From positions 1-6,389 of the forward strand of contig BJFZ01000067.1 of NCBI GenBank assembly GCA_014190175.1: a stretch of DNA of 6,389 bases. The letters run 5' to 3'. Both the position numbers and the translations under genes were made by a program. Positions within the stretch are counted from its first letter, which is position 1, and the number at the start of each line of letters is the position of its first letter. A model generated the notes under the pieces. It was not told the origin of the DNA and did no database searches. It saw only the letters and a list, made by a program, of their open reading frames with translations. This DNA is from Actinomycetes bacterium. Lineage in GTDB: Bacteria > Actinomycetota > Actinomycetes > Nanopelagicales > Nanopelagicaceae. Below are positions 1-6,092 of the stretch, piece by piece.

Positions 1-2389
1 TAAAAGCCCAAGTTAATTGAGTTAGATCATTAGTTCCGAATGAGAAGAAATCTGCATAATCTCCTAGTCGAGTTGCAGTGATAGCCGCTCTTGGCGTTTC
101 AATCATTGTTCCAATTGGAATATCTATCTTCTGTCCGGTTCCTTTAAGAGTTTCGGCAATCTCAACTTCTAGTGTTTCGCGCAAATAAAGTAATTCTCTT
201 TGGGTGGCTACCAATGGAATCATTATTTCTGGTTTTGGATTATGGCCAAGTTGTTTTACTTCAAGACAAGCGTGCACAAGTGCGCGAACCTGCATCTTAA
301 ATAACTCAGGAATCAAAATGCCGAGACGAACACCACGTAGTCCCAACATTGGATTCGATTCATGCAAACGTCTCACCGCAGCAAAAATTGCTTGATCTCG
401 AGTAGATACTTCAGTGCCTAGTGCTTCAGCGCGGGCCATTTCTCCGGTAAGAGACGCTAAATCTGGCAAGAACTCGTGAAGTGGTGGATCTAATAAGCGA
501 ATAGTTACTGGTAATCCAGACATCGCCATCATGATGCCGACAAAATCAGCACGTTGAAGTGGTTCCATTTCAGCAATTACGCCGCGTTGCACATCTTCAT
601 TTTCCGCTAAAACTAAACGCTCAACAAATATTCGACGCGGACCCAAGAACATATGCTCGGTACGACATAAACCAACACCTTCTGCACCAAGAATGCGGGC
701 ACGAACTGCATCCTCTGGAGTATCGGCATTTGCGCGAACTCGAAGCGCACGAATTTTATCGGCATGTTGCAAAATCCGATCAACTGCTTTAACAACTGGT
801 GATGCTTCATCGGCACCAGCAGATAGACGGCCCTCTAAATATGCGGTTACTGGTGATGCGATAACTGGTATTACGCCGGTATAGACCGCACCAGTTGTGC
901 CGTCAATTGAAATTATTTCACCTTCATAAATGGTGAGACTTCCAACAGTAAATAGAGACGCTCGCTCATCAACTGAGATGCTTTCAGTTCCGCAAACAGC
1001 CGTTTTGCCCATTCCACGAGCAACTACTGCAGCGTGTGAAGTTTTACCTCCACGGCTAGTCAAAATTCCTTCTGCAGCAACCATTCCTACTAAATCATCT
1101 GGACTGGTTTCCCGTCTTACCAAAATTACTTTTTTACCACTTCTGGCCAAATCAAAAGCTCGGCGAGAATCGAAAACAACTTCTCCCACTGCAGCACCCG
1201 GAGAGGCTGGAATTCCACGCGCAATCTCCTGGATTGATCCACTTAAATCAAATTGCGGAAACATTAATTGGACTAATTGATCACCAGATGTGCGAGATAG
1301 CGCCTCGTCCATGGTGATCTTTCCTTCATCAACTAATTGAGTCGCAATACGGAATGCAGCTTCAGCAGTTCGCTTGCCAACGCGAGTTTGTAAAATCCAT
1401 AATTTTCCACGCTCGACTGTAAATTCAATGTCACACAAATCGCGATAATGGTCTTCTAGCAATCCCATAACTTTTTCGAGTTCGGCATGAACAACCGGCT
1501 CTTTTTTAGCCATATCCGCAAGTGACATCGTGTTGCGAATTCCAGCAACCACATCCTCGCCCTGAGCACGGTCTAAGTAATCTCCATAACTTCCAACTTC
1601 ACCAGTTGCAGGATCACGTGTAAATGCAACTCCAGTGCCCGAATCATCACTCAAGTTTCCAAAAACCATAGATTGAATGTTTACGGCAGTGCCAAGATCA
1701 GAAGAGATGCGCTCACGACGTCTATAAAGTTGTGCTCGCTCAGAGTTCCAGGAATGAAATACTGCCTCTACAGAACTAATTAGGTGTTCGCGTGGATCAG
1801 TTGGGAATAGCTTGCCCGTAACAATCTCAATCTCTTTAATAAACGCAGCCGCCAAAGCTTGTAGGCCCGCTGCATCTAACTGCTGAATGGTTTTAACAGA
1901 ATGCGACTCAAGAATTCGATTTTCAATTTGATGAAACTCAGCAGGTGGAACATCACAAACAATGCGTCCATACATATCTATAAAGCGGCGATAAGAGTCC
2001 CAAGCAAATTTTTCATTTCCAGAGATCTTCGCTAAACCTTCGGCAACTTCTGGTGTCATTCCCACATTTAAAACCGTTTCCATCATTCCCGGCATAGAAA
2101 ACTTTGCTCCAGAACGAACTGATACTAGTAATGGTTTAGTCGGATCTCCGAATTTTTTATCCAAGCTTTTTTCAAGGTCATTTAATGAATTATTAATTTC
2201 TGATATTAATCCTGAAGGCATTTCTCCTGAAGAGAGATATTCGCGACATGCTTGTGTTGTAATTGTGAAACCTGGAGGTACTGGTAAACCCATCCGCACC
2301 ATTTCGGCAAGGTTTGCACCTTTTCCACCTAATAAATCAGATTGAGTACGATCCCCAAAAGTAAATGGATGGATTAACTGCGCGCTCAT
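1..2389 (-). CDS. ppdK: Pyruvate, phosphate dikinase, 3' end outside window
   Basis: Cytoplasmic enzyme interconverting pyruvate + ATP + phosphate and phosphoenolpyruvate + AMP + pyrophosphate, linking glycolysis and gluconeogenesis. The frame is open for 796 codons from ATG 2389 to the window edge; family members are about 870-900 residues, so about 80-100 are missing. The N-terminal ATP-grasp part shows GGKGANLAEM (21-30), FSMPGMMETVLNVG (97-110) and AQGEDVVAGIR (275-285). The SMPGMM motif favours this enzyme over PEP synthase. The phosphohistidine domain has GGKTSHAAVVAR with catalytic His452 (codon at 1036-1034); Thr450, two residues before it, is where the regulatory Thr lies in plant and bacterial enzymes. 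The PEP/pyruvate barrel has LCRTEHMF (Arg576), a GTMIETPRAA stretch and FSFGTNDLTQ (782-791). The catalytic Cys region lies off the window. The start follows AAGGGAG (2400-2394) with a short 4-nt spacer and fits the family N-terminus. It is divergent from the sugar locus and probably unrelated to it. Confidence 0.97.
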   Translation of the reverse strand, partial: MSAQLIHPFTFGDRTQSDLLGGKGANLAEMVRMGLPVPPGFTITTQACREYLSSGEMPSGLISEINNSLNDLEKSLDKKFGDPTKPLLVSVRSGAKFSMPGMMETVLNVGMTPEVAEGLAKISGNEKFAWDSYRRFIDMYGRIVCDVPPAEFHQIENRILESHSVKTIQQLDAAGLQALAAAFIKEIEIVTGKLFPTDPREHLISSVEAVFHSWNSERAQLYRRRERISSDLGTAVNIQSMVFGNLSDDSGTGVAFTRDPATGEVGSYGDYLDRAQGEDVVAGIRNTMSLADMAKKEPVVHAELEKVMGLLEDHYRDLCDIEFTVERGKLWILQTRVGKRTAEAAFRIATQLVDEGKITMDEALSRTSGDQLVQLMFPQFDLSGSIQEIARGIPASPGAAVGEVVFDSRRAFDLARSGKKVILVRRETSPDDLVGMVAAEGILTSRGGKTSHAAVVARGMGKTAVCGTESISVDERASLFTVGSLTIYEGEIISIDGTTGAVYTGVIPVIASPVTAYLEGRLSAGADEASPVVKAVDRILQHADKIRALRVRANADTPEDAVRARILGAEGVGLCRTEHMFLGPRRIFVERLVLAENEDVQRGVIAEMEPLQRADFVGIMMAMSGLPVTIRLLDPPLHEFLPDLASLTGEMARAEALGTEVSTRDQAIFAAVRRLHESNPMLGLRGVRLGILIPELFKMQVRALVHACLEVKQLGHNPKPEIMIPLVATQRELLYLRETLEVEIAETLKGTGQKIDIPIGTMIETPRAAITATRLGDYADFFSFGTNDLTQLTWAF

Positions 2390-2471
2390 TCCACTCCCTT
2401 ATTTTTCCAAATTCTCAGGACTCGAGTGCCAGAACTCTACTGAATCAACCCTTGAGCGAGCCACCAAATAT

Positions 2472-2506
2472 GCCCCGAGCCAACGCTGGATGAGCGGGCT
2501 GAGGGC
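2472..2506. repeat. GC-rich imperfect hairpin
   Basis: The left arm GCCCCGAGCC (2472-2481) pairs with the right arm GGCTGAGGGC (2497-2506), with one mismatch and one G-T wobble. Inside it, CGCT (2484-2487) pairs with AGCG (2493-2496) around a GGATG loop. The structure is much richer in GC than the flanking sequence. It lies about 83 bp upstream of the ppdK start, so on the minus strand it could sit in the ppdK leader. It is not a typical intrinsic terminator: on the plus strand it is followed by A's, and on the minus strand the T-run precedes the hairpin. It could be an RNA stability element or a copy of a dispersed palindromic repeat. Confidence 0.6.
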
Positions 2507-2533
2507 CAAAAAAAGTAAAAGCCCGGTCTATCC

Positions 2534-2569
2534 AGTAGATCAAGGAGGTTAAGTAGATCAAGTAGATCA
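2534..2569. repeat. 9-bp tandem repeat, four units
   Basis: The unit AGTAGATCA occurs exactly at 2534-2542, 2552-2560 and 2561-2569. The register between the first two is filled by a degenerate copy, AGGAGGTTA (2543-2551, 6 of 9 matching). A more decayed copy may precede them at 2525-2533. The phase is exact, which argues for slippage duplication rather than chance. No function is apparent. Direct repeats like these can be regulator sites, but nothing else here supports that. Confidence 0.6.
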
Positions 2570-2712
2570 GAAGGCTCCAGGGAGGAAATTCTTTAGCTTG
2601 AGTGAGCAATAAGCAACAGGCATCTGGCTCTAGCAATTTATGACAATTCGTACTACTTTGCTGGTAATAATTAAGCAGCACAATCCACAGCACGTACTCG
2701 CATGGGAACTTT

Positions 2713-2717
2713 AGGAG
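2713..2717 (+). promoter_or_regulatory. Ribosome binding site that sets the enolase-family start
   Basis: AGGAG lies 5 nt before ATG 2723. An in-frame ATG at 2702 would place this site inside the coding region and has no Shine-Dalgarno of its own. The start at 2723 also gives the usual family N-terminus beginning MKITNIEV. Confidence 0.75.
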
Positions 2718-2722
2718 TGAAA

Positions 2723-3820
2723 ATGAAAATAACAAATATCGAAGTTATCTTGGTGGATCGCCCAGCAGTTCATCCTCCTTTTGTTTGGCGCAAAAATGTC
2801 CCCGGCTCTGACGGACCAACTGTTGGTGGCTGGTTAGTAATTGAAACTGATGCTGGAATCACCGGGTTTGCCACCGTAGCACGTGGTGTGATTTTGAAGG
2901 ATTATGTTGATCGTCGTTTCCGTGCGGAAATGCTTGGACAAGATCCACTGATGCGTGAGCATCTTTGGGAGCGGGTTTGGGAATTAGATCGCATTGAAAG
3001 ATTTGCACCAAACATGGCACACGTTATCGACGTGGCACTTTGGGACATTGCTGCGAAAGCTGCAAATCTTCCGGTTTACAAATTGCTCGGTGGGTATCGC
3101 GAATCTATTCCGGCTTACGCATCGACAGTTACCTACTCATCAATTCCAGAGTTTCTTGATATCGCATCACAATGCATAGACCGTGGATACAAAGCAATTA
3201 AGTTGCATGCTTTTGGTGATGCCAAAAAAGATGCAGAGTTGTCATTAAAACTTCGGGCACATGTTGGTCCAGATATCGCGCTTATGTACGACGGTTCAGC
3301 TGGTTTTGATTTGATGGATGCAGTTTATCTCGGACATGCTTTAGATGAGGCTAGCTTCCTTTGGTATGAAGAGCCTATGCGTGAGTTTTCAGTAACTGCA
3401 TACAAATGGTTAGGTGAGCGAGTACGGATTCCATTACTACTTGGTGAAGTAACCGAAGGTGCACATATGAGCGCTGGAGATTTCGTGGCAACAGGTGTTG
3501 CAAGTGCACTTCGTGTTTCAACATTTTTGCGTGGTGGCTTTACTGGTGCGATGCGTATCGCCCACTTAGCTGACACTTTCCACCTTCGTGCTGAAGTTCA
3601 TGGATTTGGATTGGAACAAGCACATCTTTGTATGGCGATTAAAAACAACTCTTATTACGAGTCATTAATCAAAGACAATCCCTTTACTGAGATGAGCCAA
3701 GATGTGCCGGTAGATAAAAACGGCATGATTCATGCCCCAAAGGGTCCAGGAATTGGATACGAATCTTTGTGGGCTGAAAAGGGCGCTCCTAAAGAGTTGG
3801 CAAAGTTCCTAAAAGGCTAA
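2723..3820 (+). CDS. Enolase-superfamily protein, mandelate racemase/muconate lactonizing type; probable sugar-acid dehydratase or epimerase
   Basis: 365 residues, full length for the family. An N-terminal capping domain (about 1-120) is followed by a TIM barrel. These enzymes use Mg2+ to abstract the proton alpha to a carboxylate, usually dehydrating or racemising sugar acids in the cytoplasm. Metal ligands are visible at the expected spacing: Asp190 (LMYDGS), Glu216 (WYEEPM) and Glu242 (LLGEV). Lys160 fits the first Lys of the K-x-K motif, but the second position is His162 (sequence KLH). His293 (EVHGFG) fits the general-base His of mandelate racemase. The Asp that normally partners it is replaced by Ser266 (RVSTFLRGG). 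The metal site is thus complete but the acid/base set is non-standard, so the substrate cannot be named. The nearby fuconate dehydratase remnant and sugar transporter suggest a sugar acid. Dehydratase versus racemase/epimerase is unresolved. Superfamily membership is secure; the exact reaction is not. Confidence 0.92.
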   Translation: MKITNIEVILVDRPAVHPPFVWRKNVPGSDGPTVGGWLVIETDAGITGFATVARGVILKDYVDRRFRAEMLGQDPLMREHLWERVWELDRIERFAPNMAHVIDVALWDIAAKAANLPVYKLLGGYRESIPAYASTVTYSSIPEFLDIASQCIDRGYKAIKLHAFGDAKKDAELSLKLRAHVGPDIALMYDGSAGFDLMDAVYLGHALDEASFLWYEEPMREFSVTAYKWLGERVRIPLLLGEVTEGAHMSAGDFVATGVASALRVSTFLRGGFTGAMRIAHLADTFHLRAEVHGFGLEQAHLCMAIKNNSYYESLIKDNPFTEMSQDVPVDKNGMIHAPKGPGIGYESLWAEKGAPKELAKFLKG

Positions 3821-3883
3821 ATTAATTAACTCCACTAATAATTTAAATTAATTCTAATTCGAAGTAAGGAAGTAAGTACGCGA

Positions 3884-4024
3884 ATGGCAAAGATCACTGG
3901 ATTTAAAACTTTGGATGTGCGTTTTCCTACTTCTCGTGGATTAGATGGTTCGGATGCAATGAATAAAGATGTCGATTTTAAGCACCACAAGTCCATTGTG
4001 TGGTCATTTAATCCCTGTGTTTGA
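3884..4024 (+). pseudogene. N-terminal remnant of an L-fuconate dehydratase gene
   Basis: This 46-codon frame starts at ATG 3884, 63 bp after the enolase-family gene. A weak site, AAGGAAG (3866-3872), lies 11 nt upstream. Its first ~31 residues closely match my memory of L-fuconate dehydratase and human ENOSF1 N-termini, especially DVRFPTSRGLDGSDAMN (11-27) followed by K-D-x-D. Family members then continue with a Tyr-Ser-Ala-Ala-Tyr-Val-Val-like strand. Here the match stops at residue 31-32 (about 3977) and the frame runs through 14 unrelated residues to TGA at 4022. The family is about 430-440 residues, so over 90 percent is gone, including all metal ligands and the barrel. This fits a deletion or replacement that kept only the 5' end. 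A peptide could still be translated, but it could not be an enzyme. A sequencing frameshift is unlikely, since neither other forward frame resumes the family sequence. Confidence 0.8.
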
Positions 4025-4030
4025 AAAAGG

Positions 4031-4059
4031 TTGACCTGGATTCTTTGTTTGTGTAGCCT
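4031..4059 (+). promoter_or_regulatory. Possible promoter of the transporter genes
   Basis: TTGACC (4031-4036) resembles a -35 box. It is followed after 17 nt by TAGCCT (4054-4059), a weak -10 match (3 of 6). Transcription would begin near 4066, leaving a short leader before the ribosome binding site at 4085. The position just after the gene remnant fits an independent promoter for the permeases, but the weak -10 keeps this tentative. Confidence 0.35.
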
Positions 4060-4084
4060 TAAATCAAGTTGTTTGTTGTCACAT

Positions 4085-4091
4085 GGAGAGG
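4085..4091 (+). promoter_or_regulatory. Ribosome binding site that decides a TTG start
   Basis: GGAGAGG lies 8 nt before TTG 4100. It supports a TTG start there rather than at the in-frame TTG 4031, which has no such site and would add 23 residues unlike the usual permease N-terminus. Confidence 0.65.
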
Positions 4092-4099
4092 ATTTTACT

Positions 4100-5032
4100 T
4101 TGCCGCGTTCCACATTCGCAGATAGAAGAGTAAACCCTCTAGCAAAGTATTTTTCAATTATAGAAGGTAAAGCTTTTGCTTGGATTTTGTTGATTCCGAG
4201 TTTGACGTTGGTGTCATTTTTTATTGTTTACCCCCTTTTCAGGGGCATTCGATTGAGTTTTTCTGAATATAAGTTGCTTGACGGTAAAAATCCAGAATTT
4301 AATTCATTGGACAATTATTTCATTTTAGTTAGAGATCCAGATGTGCTAAATGCCGCTCGTATTACATTTATTTACACGGTAATAGGACTAATTTCGCAAG
4401 TTCTGCTAGGCATGACAGCAGCATTACTTTTGACCAAAAAATCCAAGTACATATGGATTGCTCGAATAGCAATTATGCTTCCATGGTTTATGCCACCTGT
4501 AGTGACTGCTTACATGTGGCGCTTTATGCTAGATGCAAAAGTTGGGATCTACACTTTATTGCTTAGTCATATAGGCATTGATATAGGTGGAGTTGGCATC
4601 TGGGGAGATCCAGACAGAGCTTTATACGGGGTTTTGTTTGTTGAGCTTTGGAGGTCGTATCCGTTTTTTACTCTATTTATTCTTGCAGGCATCCAAGCAA
4701 TTCCAGTGGAACTGCGGGAGTCAACTGCTCTAGATGGTGCAAATGCTTTTCAACATTTTCGTTACATTACTTTACCTCTTTTGAAACCAGTATTATTTGT
4801 TTCTACTGTTCTAGAGGCCATAAAATTAATTAATTCGCCCACATTGGTTTTACTCATGACTGAGGGTGGTCCTGCAGATTCGACAATGGTTTTACCTTTA
4901 CTTGCTTTTAAAAAGGCATATCAAGCGTTTGATTTTGGATACTCTTCAACGATTTCTGTAGCGGTCTTAGTAGCTATATCTGGTTTTGCAATCGTGTACA
5001 TTAGAGCAGTCGGATTTGGAAGAGAAAAATAA
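4100..5032 (+). CDS. Sugar ABC transporter permease, MalF-like (CUT1)
   Basis: One of two inner-membrane subunits forming the sugar channel of a binding-protein-dependent ABC importer. 310 residues from TTG 4100. A basic N-terminal tail (about 1-25) is followed by membrane segments near 26-47, 85-111, 118-138, 174-197, 229-250 and 282-303, the six-helix core expected of this family. The EAA loop that docks the ATPase is clear at about 203-230: ELRESTALDGAN followed by YITLPLLKP, with the conserved Gly and the I-x-LP end. A TEGGP motif (254-258) corresponds to the T/G-G-G-P seen before the last helix in MalF-type proteins. It ends 2 nt before the next gene, so the two are co-translated. No ATPase gene adjoins. 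Base composition is more AT-rich than the genes to the left. The substrate cannot be read from the sequence. An upstream TTG at 4031 would give 333 residues, but it overlaps a candidate promoter and lacks a binding site. Confidence 0.95.
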   Translation: MPRSTFADRRVNPLAKYFSIIEGKAFAWILLIPSLTLVSFFIVYPLFRGIRLSFSEYKLLDGKNPEFNSLDNYFILVRDPDVLNAARITFIYTVIGLISQVLLGMTAALLLTKKSKYIWIARIAIMLPWFMPPVVTAYMWRFMLDAKVGIYTLLLSHIGIDIGGVGIWGDPDRALYGVLFVELWRSYPFFTLFILAGIQAIPVELRESTALDGANAFQHFRYITLPLLKPVLFVSTVLEAIKLINSPTLVLLMTEGGPADSTMVLPLLAFKKAYQAFDFGYSSTISVAVLVAISGFAIVYIRAVGFGREK

Positions 5033-5034
5033 TT

Positions 5035-5877
5035 ATGAAAAAAAATATCAAAAAGTTTTCTATATCGTCTAGTTTCATTAATTTAGGTCTTATCTTTCTT
5101 TTGGTTTTTGCTCTTTTCCCAATAGTGTGGACGATATACACTTCATTTAGAGTCGAAATGGATATTATAAAAAACCCAACAGGACTCAACTTTTCTGGGT
5201 TAAATTTTGATGCTTATCGTGAGGTTTGGAGTGGAACAGATTTCCCAGTACTAATAAAAAACTCTCTCATAACAAGTTTCCTAACGATGGTGATGAGTTT
5301 GACTCTCGGAACTTTGGCTGGTTATTCGCTATCAAGATCAGATTTTCGGGCAAAAGAAACTGTCCTGCTGGTTTATCTTTTAGTTCGAGTGATTCCAGGA
5401 GTTCTATTACTGATACCTATTTTTTTGCTAATGCAAAAATTCAATTTGTTAGACACGCATATAGGACTGGCTCTTGCCTACACGACTTTTACATTGCCAG
5501 CCGCAGTTTGGTTGATGAAGGGGTTTTTCGACGGACTTCCAATAGATCTAGAAAATGCTGCTCGGGTGGATGGTTGCAGTCGAATCGGAGCGTTATGGAG
5601 AGTAGTACTACCTCTTGTACTGCCTGGTATAGCTGCTACGGCAACTTTGGTAGCGATAGAGGCTTGGAATGATGTCCTTTTCGCTCTGATGATAACTTCC
5701 AGTACCGATGCCCGCACTTGGCCAGTAGGAATGAAATTGCTAATCGGTGAATTTCAGCTTCCATGGGGTCAATTAACTGCAACAGCAGTACTCAGCTTGA
5801 TTCCAGTCGTCATCGGTTTTTCATTCGCAGGTCGACGCATGGTGGCTGGTCTGACTGCAGGAGGAGTTAAAGAGTAG
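5035..5877 (+). CDS. Sugar ABC transporter permease, MalG-like (CUT1)
   Basis: Second channel subunit, partner of the preceding permease. 280 residues, normal for the family. A short basic start (MKKNIKK) leads into helix 1 (about 14-36), and further membrane segments lie near 75-97, 108-133, 143-162, 195-220 and 247-268. The EAA loop is at about 171-198: DLENAARVDGCSR followed by LWRVVLPLVLPG. The C-terminus GLTAGGVKE matches the characteristic G-L-T-x-G-x-V-K ending of MalG-type subunits. The start ATG follows the upstream stop by 2 nt. Its ribosome binding site GGAAGAG (5018-5024) lies inside the end of the upstream gene, 10 nt away, which is typical of tight translational coupling. The 5' half is notably AT-rich. 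The binding protein follows after a 215-bp gap rather than leading the operon. Confidence 0.96.
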   Translation: MKKNIKKFSISSSFINLGLIFLLVFALFPIVWTIYTSFRVEMDIIKNPTGLNFSGLNFDAYREVWSGTDFPVLIKNSLITSFLTMVMSLTLGTLAGYSLSRSDFRAKETVLLVYLLVRVIPGVLLLIPIFLLMQKFNLLDTHIGLALAYTTFTLPAAVWLMKGFFDGLPIDLENAARVDGCSRIGALWRVVLPLVLPGIAATATLVAIEAWNDVLFALMITSSTDARTWPVGMKLLIGEFQLPWGQLTATAVLSLIPVVIGFSFAGRRMVAGLTAGGVKE

Positions 5878-5970
5878 GTTCACTTGTCAGACATTTTATT
5901 TGTATTACTTTTGTATTTTTCCGCTTCAAAACAGTCTTGATTACGAGAAGGTAACAATTGCGAATTAACG

Positions 5971-5976
5971 TATATT
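5971..5976 (+). promoter_or_regulatory. Possible -10 element of the binding-protein gene
   Basis: TATATT matches the -10 consensus at 5 of 6 positions and lies 116 nt before ATG 6093. No good -35 box is found 16-18 nt upstream (sequence around AAGGTA, 5948-5953). A separate promoter here would let the binding protein be made in excess over the permeases, which is usual for such transporters, but the evidence is one hexamer. Confidence 0.3.
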
Positions 5977-5977
5977 T

Positions 5978-6044
5978 TCGTGGCTTTTCTCTCAAAAGTC
6001 ATTGACTTTCATCAAATCAAATGTGAAAGTACACCTAGCCACGA
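5978..6044 (+). promoter_or_regulatory. Nested inverted repeats upstream of the binding-protein gene
   Basis: The outer arms TCGTGGCT (5978-5985) and AGCCACGA (6037-6044) are perfectly complementary over 8 bp and enclose 51 nt. Inside lies a perfect interrupted palindrome, AAAGTCA-T-TGACTTT (5995-6009). A second inverted repeat, ACTTTCA (6005-6011) with TGAAAGT (6024-6030), shares the ACTTT bases with the palindrome. As RNA, the two inner pairings exclude each other. As DNA, the AAAGT half-site occurs three times and could bind a dimeric regulator. No T-run follows, so it is not an intrinsic terminator. It may be an operator, a leader RNA switch or an intercistronic stability element. Confidence 0.5.
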
Positions 6045-6092
6045 GACGGGTCGCTGGTGGGTAAGGCGTAACCTAATTAAGGGAGTTTAAGA

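Larger units (their letters stand above)
2390..2722. other. 333-bp intergenic region between divergent genes
   Basis: This gap separates the minus-strand ppdK from the plus-strand enolase-family gene, so it should hold promoters for both. I see no convincing sigma-70 pair for either. On the plus strand an ATGACA (2640-2645) precedes AT-rich TAATAAT (2665-2671), but the spacing of 19-20 nt is too long to trust. The readable structure is a GC-rich hairpin (2472-2506), an A-rich run after it, and a 9-bp tandem repeat (2534-2569). Neither is a tRNA or a known riboswitch that I recognise. A 96-codon minus-strand open frame crosses the region but looks accidental. Confidence 0.6.

Noticed and set aside
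930..1280. 116-codon plus-strand open frame
   Set aside because: It lies wholly inside ppdK on the opposite strand, where the ppdK frame shows the catalytic phosphohistidine motif; it is a shadow frame.
2472..2520. Intrinsic terminator reading of the GC-rich hairpin
   Set aside because: The hairpin is followed by A's on the plus strand, and on the minus strand the T-run is on the 5' side; neither orientation fits.
2534..2569. CRISPR-like repeat array
   Set aside because: Units are 9 bp without spacers of 30-40 bp, and no cas genes are present.
2640..2671. Promoter for the enolase-family gene (ATGACA with TAATAAT)
   Set aside because: The 19-20 nt spacing and poor -10 match make it unconvincing.
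2445..2735. 96-codon open frame on the minus strand across the intergenic region
   Set aside because: It overlaps the start of the enolase-family gene, crosses a hairpin and a tandem repeat (which give it a repetitive Leu-Ile-Tyr stretch), has no recognisable family or clear ribosome binding site, and its composition looks non-coding.
3984..4004. Operator-like imperfect hairpin (ACCAC with GTGGT)
   Set aside because: Only a 5-bp stem, extended only by adding a bulge; expected by chance at this length.
4031..4099. Extended N-terminus of the MalF-like permease from TTG 4031
   Set aside because: No ribosome binding site upstream, the added 23 residues are Cys-rich and unlike the family, and GGAGAGG sits ideally before TTG 4100.
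4083..4133. Short frame from ATG 4083 (16 codons) overlapping the permease start
   Set aside because: It overlaps the ribosome binding site itself, has none of its own, and encodes nothing recognisable.
5226..5672. 148-codon plus-strand open frame
   Set aside because: It overlaps the MalG-like permease in another frame, while the permease frame contains the EAA loop and membrane helices.
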